DNA of 64,000 nucleotides from the NCBI GenBank assembly GCA_963691655.1, contig OY829327.1:66166079-66230078 (forward strand), in the 5' to 3' direction. The notes below the pieces were generated by a model. The model ran no database searches and had not been told where the DNA came from. It saw only the letters and a list, made by a program, of their open reading frames with translations. The first letter of the stretch is position 1, and each line of letters starts with the position of its first letter. Source of the stretch: Toxonevra muliebris (taxonomy: Eukaryota > Arthropoda > Insecta > Diptera > Pallopteridae). Positions 1 through 11,449 of the stretch are shown here, piece by piece. The position numbers and the translations under genes are program-made.

Positions 1-167
1 AAAGACGACCTCGATAGTCTAGCGGGTAGTAGTAGGCAATGGCAAAACCACCAAGTGGTAACGAATTGCCATACCGCCGTTTGAAACCGGCGTCCAACCA
101 TGTCGTGTCACAATGGGCCGTTTACGCTTAAGTGTATCTCTAGACAGCCACTCCAACCTAACCTAAC
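1..167 (+). repeat. tRNA-derived SINE, internally deleted copy
   Basis: The first bases (GACGACCTCGATAGTCTAG) match the tRNA-like head of the SINE copies at 29575 and 41044. After the A-box region the copy jumps to the unit body (GGCAATGGCAAAACCACCAA), so the B box and the body's first part are missing. The 3' part (CACAATGGGCCGTTTACGC, then a CTCTAGACAGCCACTCCAACC ending) lines up with the end of the 29.6-kb copy. The window edge cuts near its 5' end. Since it lacks the B box it could not be transcribed by Pol III. The orientation is plus. Confidence 0.75.
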
Positions 168-179
168 ATTGATCGAAAG

Positions 180-446
180 GTGGAATCTAGCAGAAAATGT
201 GAATCGGGAGAACTAAACAGAGCTAAACGTGCCAAGGACCTTTTTCATAAAAATTTAAATGCTTTGGTCAGAAAAGTAGCTCAAAACTGCAGTTGCTCTG
301 GACCATTTGCCTGCGAAGTGAAAAGGAAAGCTGATCTTAAATCGTACGAAGTTCCGAAAGTCTCAGATCGGAATGCTCCGAAAAATACTGACGCAAGAAA
401 TAGTACAAAAACTTTGCAGGTAAACTTTGTAACAAAATTTCAGTAA
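180..446 (+). CDS. Candidate exon or short open frame, unknown product
   Basis: This is an open frame of about 88 codons ending at TAA 444-446. It has no ATG at its 5' end: the frame stays open upstream of the GTG at 180 to a stop near 160. It lies directly downstream of a SINE. Its composition is richer in G+C than the surrounding DNA. The peptide is basic and polar, with a CSCSGPFAC segment near residues 37-45, unlike the poly-Phe/Leu/Tyr chance frames elsewhere in the window. A CAG|GTAAAC donor-like site lies near 417-424, and AAAATAAA-type motifs follow the stop. It could be an internal exon, the last exon of a gene, or an old transposon fragment. I do not recognise the protein. Confidence 0.22.
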   Translation: MESSRKCESGELNRAKRAKDLFHKNLNALVRKVAQNCSCSGPFACEVKRKADLKSYEVPKVSDRNAPKNTDARNSTKTLQVNFVTKFQ

Positions 447-711
447 AAAGTAAAATTGTGAAACAGTTTTGCGTTTCCTCGCAATTATTTATTTGTGCAC
501 AATAATAATATAAAATAAACTATTTAAAAAGGAGTAAAAGTGAATAAAATATTCATAGTGGAAATAATGAAATTATTTTATTAATAGGTCCATTTTGGTC
601 TGCATTGGCTAAATATTAAATTACTAATTATTGTTACTGAAATAAAATTATATAAAATAAAAAAACTTATTTATTGTGTTTTATTTACCATTTTAAATTG
701 CCAAATTTATG

Positions 712-1010
712 TTAAATTATTATCAAGTTTACATTTTGTCATATCAGTTATATGTTGTTGTCATGTCAATTCAACATTTTTTTTATATTAATTTTACATT
801 ATTGTCATATCAATTTTACATTAATTTTGCGTTAATGTTACATTTTGTCATATTCTTTTGACGTTTTAAATATCAATATTACATTAAAAAAATGTATTTC
901 TTTTACCAAATTACATTGTTTTCTCATCATTAATAAATTTTTCACGTTCATTTCAGTAATGTTAAAATTACATTTCGTAATGTCAATTTTGATATTTTTT
1001 AATGTTGGCT
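712..1010. repeat. Degenerate tandem repeat of a TTTTACATT/GTCATATCAA unit
   Basis: Variants of TTTACATT followed by TGTCATATCAA recur about every 25-35 bases, for example around 730, 795, 810, 840 and 960. The copies have diverged and vary in length. This looks like an eroded minisatellite. Nothing coding is visible here, or in the AT-rich 447-711 stretch before it. Confidence 0.5.
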
Positions 1011-1084
1011 GAATATTGTAAACAAAAAATGTTATTTTACAGCTATTTCATGTACTTTATTTTGAGTGCAGCAATGATATCAAT

Positions 1085-1860
1085 ATTCTACCTAGAGAGG
1101 CTAATCCGCCAAACTGCATAGATCTGCGGTTAGTGGAACGTTATTGAGTTCTAATTAATCGGAAACTGAAGGAGTCGAAAGGGCATCTGGGAATTTAAGG
1201 CTGTGAAACGGCTGATCCGATTTGCTTCAAATTTGGAACAAAGATAGTCCATACAGTAGAAAGAAAAATAAGCTATATTTAACTTCCAAGTTTTGCCGCT
1301 AGAGGGCATTTCAAATATAAAAAGAAGTTTCGCCCTAGATCTGTTACCGATATTTTATTATTAGATATTATTATAAAATTCGGTGCAGGGATTCTTCTTA
1401 GGCTCCCAAACATAGGTTATATTTAACTTTCATTTTTTGAAACTAGACGGCACCTCCCATACAACCTGGTATGGCTCTAAGATTTCATATGAAAATATTA
1501 TTTTCCAATTTTTTTCTATGGAAAGAATACATATGGGCGTGGATTAACGGGTGTGGCACCTACCATACAAAGGAAGCGCTGAAACGCCATAACTGGGGAG
1601 GTCTAGTAAAACAATGAAAATTTGTGTGCGAAACCGAGATGTTAGTGGCAGTGGTTGGGTAGAACGGGCCTATGTGTGACCAAGTGGGCGTGGTACTTCC
1701 CATATTACTCAAATGCATTTTCGGTATACCTCCGTAACCGCTTATAGAAAAGTACTGAGATTTGGTTGAAGGATGTTGGTTTACAAAACCCTGCAACAAA
1801 GAAATCGTGATCGGTATCGGCATCGGCTTCGGTCAAGCCGATCATCGACATCGGTGTGGC
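1085..1860. repeat. Old dispersed repeat relic, class unknown
   Basis: This stretch has a different texture from its neighbours: longer unique words and higher G+C. A GTGGCACCTCCCATACAA-like phrase occurs three times in diverged form (near 1449, 1552 and 1689), twice next to GGGCGTGG. Phrases of this kind are familiar from diverged repeats in fly genomes, which is recollection rather than a search. No terminal repeats, open frame or tail could be placed, so both borders are approximate. Confidence 0.35.
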
Positions 1861-2477
1861 CAAAAGTAATTGGTCCGACTCACAAAGTTACAAACAATTT
1901 AGATTTTATATTTTTATACAGTGTTAACAAAGCTGTTAAGTTTTCTAATGAGGTGTTAATGCCTGAAAGCTTATTTTAAATCTTTCCTTGTTAGCGTCTT
2001 TTTCAAGATCGGAATATTTCGTAGACACAAGAAAATTCCTTCAGTTTCTAAAGTTTCTAAAGAACATAGTTTTTCACAACTTGAATGTTATTATTTAAAT
2101 AGGAATTTTCAACAAAAAACGGAATCTGAAAAAAATTTAAAAATATACAATTACATTTAAAATTCGTACGGGAGGAAATCAGTGATGCGACATTAATCTG
2201 ATATGTTGTAAGTAGCCGCGTAAATAATTAATTTAATTGAGTTAATTTGCATTTTCAGTTTAGTTTTGCTGTATTGTTTTCATGTGGTTTCTTAATACTT
2301 AAATTAATTAAAATTAATACAAACATTGGCAATAAGGCATTTTTTTTGTTGTTATATTTCAAATAAAATCTTTTTTTAAGTCAATGTACTATGGAATTAA
2401 GTTTACTAACCTCTACATTCGAAATAAATGGGGATACATGAAAGTATCATACATACTTACACATATTTATAACATTA

Positions 2478-2898
2478 GGGTGGTTTTACCAGAGATTTTC
2501 AAAATAAAAAATTTACATAATTTAGAAAACAATGCAGAGAAAACACTAAATACTATCTGATCAAGGTTTCAAAATTAAACTAAATATAATACCGATGCAT
2601 GAGTTTAGACTTACAGATTTTTTTGATTTCAAACCAAAAAAAAATAAATAAATAAATAAAGAAAAAACGTTTTGCAATTATTACCAAAATTTACAATTTG
2701 ATTCTCTTTAATTTGAAAACATTGTGCGGTTTGAGTTTGCTTCTCACCATATTTTGAGTTTTAAAAGAACCCTCTATATATACTTTGAAATTTTATTGAA
2801 TTGCAACATTTTGCATGCATTATTATCGAACTTATAAAAGAAAACTTCTCTCAATATTCTATGTTAAACTTCGATTAACTATACGGATCGAGCCACTC
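2478..2898. mobile_element. MITE-like element with short GGGTGG ends and TA duplication
   Basis: The left end is TA-GGGTGGTTTT at 2476 and the right end is GAGCCACTC-TA at 2890-2900. Read inwards from each side, both ends begin TA then GGGTGG or GAGTGGC. The inside is AT-rich with no coding. The same kind of end (GGGTAGC...GCCACCC) bounds the element at 60244-60723. The inverted match is short, so the call rests partly on that second copy. A TA duplication points to the Tc1/mariner superfamily. Confidence 0.4.
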
Positions 2899-3098
2899 TA
2901 ATGGACATTAATGACGACAACGACGATCAAACTACACATGTATTTAAATTGCTGCTAATGCAATTATTCTGTTTTATAATATTTATTTATTATTGTCGAC
3001 AGAATTTAGTCACGATTTAAAACATTTTGATTCAATTCACATGTTGCCATTGTGGTCATTTATAAACAAACGCGCGTACACGAAAACATGAGCGTGTG

Positions 3099-4275
3099 TT
3101 AAGTGACCAGATATACTGAAATTTTTGGTACTGTACTGAAATATCATGCCAAATACCGTTTACCGAAGCGAAGCAAATATTGAAGAAAATATGCCGAAAT
3201 TTTAAAACAGAAAATACATAGCTGTACTGAAATTTGATACAATTCAAAAACGAAAATTTATTTAGAAAATTTGTATTCATACATCTGAATGTTTTCTGAG
3301 CGTTCTTTTATCATATTCCAATCCCTAAAGAATCATAATTTATTAGGTTTTCTGGGGCTTTACAGATAACGCTCATATTATGTTCATATTTCGGAATACG
3401 GTAAAGAAATTTCATTCGTTTTGAGCTTTACAAATAATTTTTACCTCCATAAAGGAATAAGATTAAAGAATAGGTAAGTTAAGGGTTCATGAACATTTTC
3501 ATATAGTCAAAGTAACAACATTGTATATATGTTGAAGCAGACAAATCGCCATTTCGGAATCCTCCACGATTCCTCGTTAGTAATCTTAGTTATTGTTTAT
3601 CATACTCGAAATATATGTTTATAATATTATCAAAATAAAAATTACAATATTAAATTGATTTTAAAGCGGAAAACATTATTTCTTAAGTATAGGCTTCTTA
3701 GTCACTAATAAATGAAGACTCAAAAAGGAACCATAAATGAAATTTGTTGAGTCATAAAAGAGCCACAAAAGAGTTAATTTTTGAATCATGTGCCCATGTG
3801 ACTGCGACAGAACCATAATTTTTCAGTTACGACAACAATTTCTTCAGGCTACGGTATGGAAACCTTGTTTGCTTTTTTCCAGTAAAAAAAAATAACTCAG
3901 CCGTGGGAAGGAAATAACCTTTCTATTGATCAGCGCTGGGTAGAATACTTCAAACACTTTGCCAAGCACAATATGCCTTGTGATCACATGTCGCATGATC
4001 AACTTCAGTTGAAAGATAATTCTCTTTAATTAATGATATAAGTTCTGTAGAAAAAACTATATTTAAACTTTGAAAGGTATTTTACACGTCAGATACAATA
4101 TCAAAATGACTTTCTTGGAATTTTTAAAAGTCAGTCAAAACTTTTAAATCGTAAAAATTATAAATGAAACGATTTGGATTGATCAAAATAATAATATTAA
4201 TGAAACAATATGCAATATGTACCGAATTTTTCTTTATGTGTACCGAAATTTCGTAAAAAAAAGATGGTCACCTAA
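3099..4275. mobile_element. hAT-like non-autonomous DNA transposon, 1.18 kb
   Basis: The terminal inverted repeats are TTAAGTGACCA on the left and TGGTCACCTAA on the right, matching at 10 of 11 positions. The similarity continues inwards with a GAAATTT-GGTAC block on both sides. The flanking octamers are agcgtgtg (3091-3098) and agtatgtg (4276-4283), identical at 6 of 8 positions, which is what an old 8-bp target-site duplication would look like. An 8-bp duplication is typical of hAT elements. The inside is AT-rich without a transposase frame. Confidence 0.55.
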
Positions 4276-4734
4276 AGTATGTGTCATATTTTGTAGGTGC
4301 ACATGAACATTTGTTATGTTCTTTCGCAAATTCAAAAGTATTTTGACATTATTATATAATAAGGGAAATAAAAACGCTTGTTAATTTGTATGATACATTA
4401 TCAGGACAATCCATTACATGAATGAACACATTTGTATGTGTATGCGTGAATGTGCAATTAATGTCTTATCTAAAATATCTCATTGCGTTCTGATTTATTC
4501 TTAGAGATTGGGTGGTTTTGACTTCCTTAAGCTACAATTCGATTATTTGAATCGAATGTACATTTTCATTACAAAAACAAAAATATATATTCAGTGAAAA
4601 ATGCCAAACGTTTGCTGTTTTCTCAAATAATGTAAATTGAGACTACTTATCTACGCTTTCTATCGGCAAGGTACCCATGCACTACTTCTTTTTTTAATAT
4701 GAATACCTCATGACTCTTAGATTCTTCGTAAATA

Positions 4735-5109
4735 CCCAACGGGCCCGATTGTCAGCAGCTCGCCTGAAGAGTATAAGGTCAGCACTTGTTGTTTTTGTTT
4801 TGTTAACGAACACTTGCTGCCGAAAAGCAATCGTTTCCGAATCAAACGACGACAAGATCATAGTAATTTAAAATAACAAAACTGCTGACGCAAAGATTTC
4901 GTGAGAGGTCTTTCGAAGCATTTCGAAAAGAAGAAGAAGAAGGGCAGTGGAAAAAAGCGAATGAACTGAGATTTCATGAGAGGTCTTTCGAAGCACCCCA
5001 TAAGGAGATTAAAACGGAGTGCTTTTTTCCAATGACATGCAATGTTAAAATCGTAATGGTGTGTCATACGGAGAGAAAGCGCCTACAGCTGACTTGTCAG
5101 CCCGTTGGG
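4735..5109. mobile_element. MITE, 375 bp, CCCAACGGGC ends, TA duplication
   Basis: The left end is TA-CCCAACGGGC and the right end is GCCCGTTGGG-TA, a perfect 10-bp inverted match flanked by TA at 4733-4734 and 5110-5111. A CAGCAGCT/CAGCTG block lies a few bases inside each end. Within it, a roughly 30-bp phrase (GAGAGGTCTTTCGAAGCA core) occurs twice in direct orientation near 4910 and 4979. There is no transposase. TA duplication and the short size suggest a Tc1/mariner-type MITE. Confidence 0.7.
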
Positions 5110-6401
5110 TAGTGATTACGAATCAGGTCTGAGCTGGAACACTATTTCAAGAAATGAATAATTAATTTTTATTTTGATATGTGTTAGTTGTCAAAAAAAA
5201 GGATAAATTCAAGATTTTGCAATTTGAAACAATTGTTGTCAAAATTAAAAATTTTAGCAAAATTGTCAAAATTATTGAAAGAATCAAGAAACAAAGCAAA
5301 ATTTGAAAAAAAAAATACATATACTTTCGTTATGAAACTTGGAGGCACTTGGCTTTTTTTCTGAAAAATATGGGAATGATCGTTTATAAAGCGCACGAAT
5401 CTCGCAACGGTTGAGACTTGAAAGAGCGGAAAAATCATATGATGGAAAAAAATGGCGTCCAACCACTGTGTATAATTCGGAGATGAATTATATTTTTTGA
5501 AATGAAAAACACGATGAAAATTCGGTTTTTAAAGTAGTTTATAAAGTTTATTGAGATGAAAATAGAAATTTGAAATTATAAAAATAGAAAATTATGGAAG
5601 ATAGCGACCGGCACTTAAGAGATATTCATAAGAATAAGAATAAGGATAAAGAAAAGAACAGAATAGAGGGGTGAAAATAGAGTAAGGAGAGAAAAAGGAA
5701 GAAATAGAAATAGAAAAAAAGGAGTATTGGGAAAGGGCCCAACCATAGAAAGGAATAGAATAGAAAACAGTAGATGGCTTAGACACACTGAAATTTCTGA
5801 AATACTTTCGCAACAGTTGTGTGCGTTTGCGTCTTAAAAACACAACCAATGTTTCTTCTCTCACAAAAGTGAAAACATTCTCATGTTTAGCTAATTCGAA
5901 TAGAATCTATTGCAGCGTCAGAAAAATTTTTTCCATACGATTTCATAACATTATATGAGTTTATTATTAAAGTTGAGGTCGGCTGCTTTGGTTCTGTTTA
6001 TACCATTAATGTTTCTCAACTGTATTTATACTGCGCCCCCCTTTTTGGATTCGCGGTTAATCAGCACCGCTTCCCCTTGATTTTCACACAACATTTTTGT
6101 ACTGATTTACTACATTTTTCAGCAAGTTACCAACGGATATAGGTTTGGAAACAAATACACTTTGAAATTAAAAAATCATCTTTTTATAATGGTTCGGCCA
6201 AAAAATGCTGTGATTCTCCTGTAGCCGAACATGGCCTAGTCCAAATCTGAACATTCGTCAATATAGAGAACAGCTCTCTTAAATAGATAATTTAATTCCT
6301 CACAAGGAATGGCTTTATAAGCAAGCTCTTTTTTCTATATTTTTAATCGGGGACATTATAAATAATAGGATTTTGCCACCTACCTGTAATTATCTAATAT
6401 A
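5110..6401. other. AT-rich non-coding stretch with a purine tract
   Basis: From about 5610 to 5780 the plus strand is almost all purine (AGAATAAG, GAAATAGAAATAG runs). This explains the serine- and tyrosine-rich open frame on the minus strand, which I do not consider a gene. The rest shows no repeats or coding. Confidence 0.6.
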
Positions 6402-6468
6402 CTGTCGTACTTAACATAAACTACTCATTTGACATAAGCAGTTGAGTAGTTTATGCTAAGAACGGCAG
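6402..6468. repeat. Long imperfect hairpin, copy 1
   Basis: The arms run from CTGTCGTACTTAACATAAAC to the matching GTTTATGCTAAGAACGGCAG side, about 26 bases each with few mismatches and a loop of about 15 bases (6428-6442). A related hairpin lies about 400 bp downstream in the same orientation. Hairpins of this size can be transposon ends, foldback termini or precursors of small RNAs. The sequence alone does not decide. Confidence 0.6.
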
Positions 6469-6798
6469 AACTGCTGTATCTACCCTGCGGCTTCACCTGT
6501 CAATTGAGAATATGCATTAACCATTAAAAAACTGAGAAATTGTCTATGTGACGAAGGCGTACTGTCAATTATCATGCCTATTTATTTCTAAAAATTTGCT
6601 CGCTCTACTCTACCTTGTTTTTGTTTTTCCCCCAAATGGCAGAAACGTCAAATATTGTCTGCTTACGTCAAAGCATTGGCAGAATTCACTGGCATAGAAA
6701 TATGCTTGCTAGTTGCTTGCCAGTGACTCTGGCAATGAGAAAAGTGTAAGTGACTTAGTGAAAAAGTTCGAATGTTTTAGCACTGGCAGGCGTAGGTG

Positions 6799-6862
6799 CT
6801 GGGTTAAGATAAACTAATCATCTGACATCAGTAGTTGAGTAGTTTATGCTAAGGACGGCAGT
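6799..6862. repeat. Long imperfect hairpin, copy 2
   Basis: The right arm (TGAGTAGTTTATGCTAAGGA then CGGCAG) is nearly identical to that of the 6402 hairpin. The left arm (GGTTAAGATAAACTAATCA) is more diverged. The 330 bp between the two hairpins hold several CACTGGCA/CCAGTG words but no open frame. Confidence 0.55.
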
Positions 6863-9800
6863 ATTGATAATATTTGGTGCTCAAAAAATTTGATTTGTTG
6901 GCGTTGCCTTGTAACTAATTTAGGCACCTTCAATTTATAGCCGGTGTTAGTATCTTCTTTGAAAATATATCAACTGAAAGAAAATTCTAGTTGTATGTAT
7001 ATAAGAGTTACTTTCGAATTAAAAAGTTTTTTCATCCGATTTAATTTGGCTTACTAGTATTTAAATGGCCAGAATTGTGTTTGTCTGTGTGTGTATGAAG
7101 ACGTTGGTGTCCTTTTTATTTATTGCAATCGTTAAGTTCTTTCACCGCCATCCTAAATGACCTTCAACTGTCTAGACATTTTTGAAAATTTTACACAAAT
7201 AATGCGTATTTCATTTTATTACAAGAGTACAGTGAAGCGCATGTGATGGAATTCAGTTTATTCAACTCATTGTGGATGCTCGCATTCTACTCGTACGGGT
7301 ATATTCTCCGCACCCTGCTGCCATGCATCTGATAAAAAATTTAAGGAGCTGCCTCTCATATAAACATGGGGAATAACAAATATACACTGTGCACTTGAAA
7401 AGCAGCTTAGTAGAAGTATCAAAAAAAATACAATTGTGCGTGGTAGTGTTGATGTAAGAGCGTATTTTAGATACTAGCCTAGATACAGAAAAAATTAGTT
7501 GAAAATACATTTTTACCTTAAAGAGCATTTTCGATGCCAAAGTTTATAGACCTAAGTATGTATATACTATGTACATGTGAATGTGTAATAAACTTTGGTA
7601 TACTTCGGTCGTCTGATGCTGAACTTCATTTTAACGAAAGTTAAGAGTGAAGATTGAATCATTTTGCTATTGTATTCATTCTTAGTTAAAATGTGTAAGA
7701 GAGAAATAGAACGAAAGAATAAAAACGCACACACACATACAAAACGAGACTATATCAAAATAAATTGTAGTATCCTTGAAATGAAGCATTCGCACGCATT
7801 TTAATGGTTGTTGTTGTTTTTGCCTTCTCAATGTGAGCAAATAATGTCAGCAGCCTCTCCCACCCATACTCAAAGGAATATGTGCGTAAAACCTTCATTC
7901 GTACAACGACTTCGGTGTCTGCGCGTCTGCACGCAGTGTCACAAATAAATGTCAGCCGCACATATTGTAAAAAAGGTTATTGTGCCTGCCTCATTTTATT
8001 GGCCTTCGAAATCATTTTTAGCCTACTTTAAGGCGCACACACAGTAAAATGTTGTCATTGTGTTTGTGCGTGTATGTGCTAATGTGTTTGTGGAAGGAGT
8101 AGGGTGCATGTCTGTGCTAAATAACTTTTGTATAAATTTGTGCAGTCGTTAGCATTGTTGCTGTTTCTATGCTTGGTTTGGGTGCGTGGGCTTCTCTGCT
8201 ATGAAGAAAATTTTGTTCTACATTGTATGTGTGCGTGGTAATAGAAAGGAAAATGATCGCCTAATAAAATAATTTCAATGTCAATGCCATGCTTTTTTGC
8301 TTTTACCTTCGGCTACAATAATTTGTAATACGTGGGTACATAATTTGGTGGTAAAATTTAATGCCCTTCAACTTTACTGCGAACTTAAAGCTCTTCTATT
8401 GGAACTAGCTAATGGGTAAATTAAATCCAAATCCACCAAGAATTTTTGAATTGTTGCTTTTTTGTTTCATGTTTTTCTGCATTAAACTCTCTCTCACTCT
8501 CTCTGTCTTTGTACATACAACAGACACAATAGAATCTTTTACCGCACAGCTCATATAATAAAGAAAGGAGTAGGATGGCACTTGAGTGTAGAAAACGATA
8601 CGCCTCAACATTCCCACAGAATGTATTCTGATACACATCTCTCCACCGTTGGGTATCCAACATTAAACGTCGATATTAACTTGCATGCTATTATTTGTGT
8701 TCAAGTGTAGGCGACGAGTGACGTAATTCTTTCATGTAGGCGTTATAAATATTACTTATGCTGACGTCATAACTATTATGCGGCTTGAAAATTTGTAGTG
8801 GAAAATTCGATTCGGTACGCGATTTGTGCTTTTAAATTAAGTTTTTAAATGTTGTTTTGTAATTGTTTTTAACAAATAAAATAATTTTCTACTTCAATAT
8901 TAAGGTGAAATGTCACTAACCTATTATTTTGTATTAACTTCTGAGTTCATTTCAGTTTGTGTAAATTTTTTTATGCATTTTTTTCTTTTGATTAATTATG
9001 TGTCATAAGAAATCAATCATCATTGTTAGCCCATTTTGAACATCTACCCCAATTTTGAAAATTCGTCAAAAATACATTTAATAACTTATTAAACTTATTA
9101 TTAAAAATAATCGCTGTTTGATATTTAGGTTTAATTTTGCTAAAACGTCTAGATAAACAGACTTTTTGGAGGAGTTTATGAAAATTAACAAAAAATCATG
9201 AATATATTTTGCATTTAAAAAGGTAAACTAATCTACATAAAAGAGCAAATGTAACGTAGAAATTATAACTTATTAAGTCTCCATACATTTTTACAAACTG
9301 CAGCTGACCAAATTGTAATTAAAAACAGTGTGGAAAATTGGCGAACGTCAGCAAATGTGAATATTTTTCAATTTTCGCTTTTAATTTATAATAACTTCTA
9401 CAATAAGGTTTTTATAAGCTTTATTTGATCACAGAGAAAGTTTATTACAAATAATTTAGGCCCCATTTTGGTACCTGCTCTAAATGGGTTAAGCTAATTA
9501 ATAAAATATATTAGGAAGATCATGAAAGTAGTCATTAAAATTTAAACGACAAATCATAAGATTTTTTTGCTTTATAAATTTAACAACTTTTGCAACCAAA
9601 ATTTTGATTAATCTTCTAAAAAATTAATTTTAGTTGGTATCATGAACCAAAACGGTTATTTTGATTGTATCAGATATCATAAAATTAATGCGATAATTAA
9701 GATTTGAGAGAAATTGTGTTTTATTATTTAAAATTTATCATCGTTCAGATTTATAATTTGATTTATGAGTAAAAATCAACGCTTGTTTTGATAGCTCAAA

Positions 9801-10557
9801 AATAACATCTCTTATTAGTGCTTTAGGCTGCTAGTTTTCATTTGATAAAAACAAACAGATTATTAAGAGATACGGAAAATACAAACATTAGTAGATGTTG
9901 TTTGACAACTACATCATAATTTGAAATCGGTTGAACAGTTTTGACTATAATTTGAACATTTTACATATGTTTGCATATAAAAGACAGATTGCTAGATTGT
10001 GCATAGCATTAGCACTTTCTAACAGAACGGAAGTGCTCCAACGCTTTTCTTTATTCACATTGGAGCGCTTCTATGCCAGTAAATAGCGCTTCCTCTTAAT
10101 AGGGTAGTGGAAACACGGACAATAAGCTTTCTGATGGCGCAAGAAAAGCGCTCCTAGATGAACTTTGGAATGTGTCATGTAATGATTTGATACATATTAA
10201 TCGACACCATATATCGACCATATACACCTCAGTATCGAAAAAAATGGTATCGAATACTCGATATTTTCAGTGGAACTACAAAACTATAAAGACGATCATT
10301 TACAAGTAACATCAATACAAATTGAGCGACTACTTGGAACTTTAGGCATAACAACAATTTATTATTAATCTAAACAAGACCTATAAATGAAAAAGGATGT
10401 TAAAAGTAAAACTCAAAATCCGAGAACAAGCCGTTTAACATTTTTTTTTGAAAATGATCTAACTTCAATTCTAAACGTTCTTTAAAAATGCGAAATCGAA
10501 TTAGGTCGGTGCAGATTGAATTTTCTTATTATTGATATCATCTAAGGATAGAATTTA
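6863..10557. other. Non-coding stretch; one CRE palindrome
   Basis: From about 7200 to 8800 base composition is more balanced, with CA/TG words, and a perfect TGACGTCA lies at 8762-8769 with a TGACGTAA half-type site near 8719. From 8830 to 10000 it is plain AT-rich DNA. Near 10030-10150 several GCGCTT/AAGCGC words sit in both orientations around GTGCTCCAACGC, a short imperfect inverted cluster. Overlapping open frames at 7262-7540 and 8405-8663 are short and repeat-driven. I see no gene. Confidence 0.5.
8762..8769. promoter_or_regulatory. CRE-like palindrome TGACGTCA
   Basis: This is a perfect 8-bp match to the cAMP-response element bound by CREB/ATF-type bZIP proteins. Two further perfect copies occur in the window (24305 and 39528). 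Function is inferred from the motif only. Confidence 0.3.
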
Positions 10558-11449
10558 CAGTATACCGCTAAACCATTAGAAACACCACAAATTTCCTCTG
10601 ATTTTATTCGTAAATGTAAAGGGTTTTAACTGTTTTAAAAAGAGTTTGGCAAACTTTTTTTTCAGGAACTATTTTCTGGTGACAATTTGGGGCTGATTTG
10701 TCAAGTAATAATGGAAAAGTTTATTTTTGGTGCGGGATTTAGTGAGCTTTTTTTTAAAAATCCAAGGATTCGTTTTTGGTTAAAAAAAGTTTTCGCTTTG
10801 ACTTCCAACATTTGCACCATAAGTGCATAGATGTTTCTACACAATTGCATTTTCAGTTCACTTCATATGTATGCCTTCACGGATCTGCGAAGCCGTAAAG
10901 AGGCATCTCATAAAACGTAATTTCATGTTTATTTTGTTTGAATGATTTCATCTTTCCACAATGTGTTATTAGCGCAAAAACCTTTGTCATTGTAGTCTAT
11001 TAACTTTATAGAATTAAAACGAACAAAGTTTTCAAACAATAACATCTTCTCGAAGGACAAACTCATGGTAAGAAAACTACATATTTTGAGTCTCCTTTTT
11101 GAGGCGGCTTTGATCTTATAGAGCTACTGAAGTCAACTGGCATGTATAGAATATTCGGGGGACATTTATGCACTTATGGTACAAGGGAAAAAAACTTCAG
11201 AAATAGCCAAGGTTAACACTTTTTTGCACCATAATATTTCAAAAGGCATAGGTTTGATTTTTGGTACAAAAAAAGGGTTAAGGTTAAACTTCCCCATTAT
11301 TACTTGACTAATCGGTCCCAAACTATCAACAGAAAAAAACTGTTACCGTAAAGTTTGACAATATCTTTTTAAAACTGTTAAAACTTACTGCATTTACAAA
11401 CAAAATAAGGAGAAATTTGTGGTGTTTCTAATGGTTTGGCGGTATATAG
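10558..11449. mobile_element. Foldback-type DNA element with ~280-bp inverted arms
   Basis: The left end CAGTATACCGCTAAACCA and the right end TGGTTTGGCGGTATATAG are inverted copies. The match continues inwards through an ACACCACAAATTT block, a GTCAAGTAATAATGG block and an ACCATAAGTGCAT block, so each arm is roughly 280-290 bp (10558-10840 and 11158-11449) around a spacer of about 320 bp. TA precedes the left CAG. The right-hand TA is not clean because the last bases are mutated. CAGT ends with TA fit Tc1/mariner-type MITEs. No transposase is present. A single-arm relative is found at 39886-39981. Confidence 0.75.

Noticed and set aside
5592..5864. Serine/tyrosine-rich minus-strand frame
   Set aside because: It is the complement of a purine tract.
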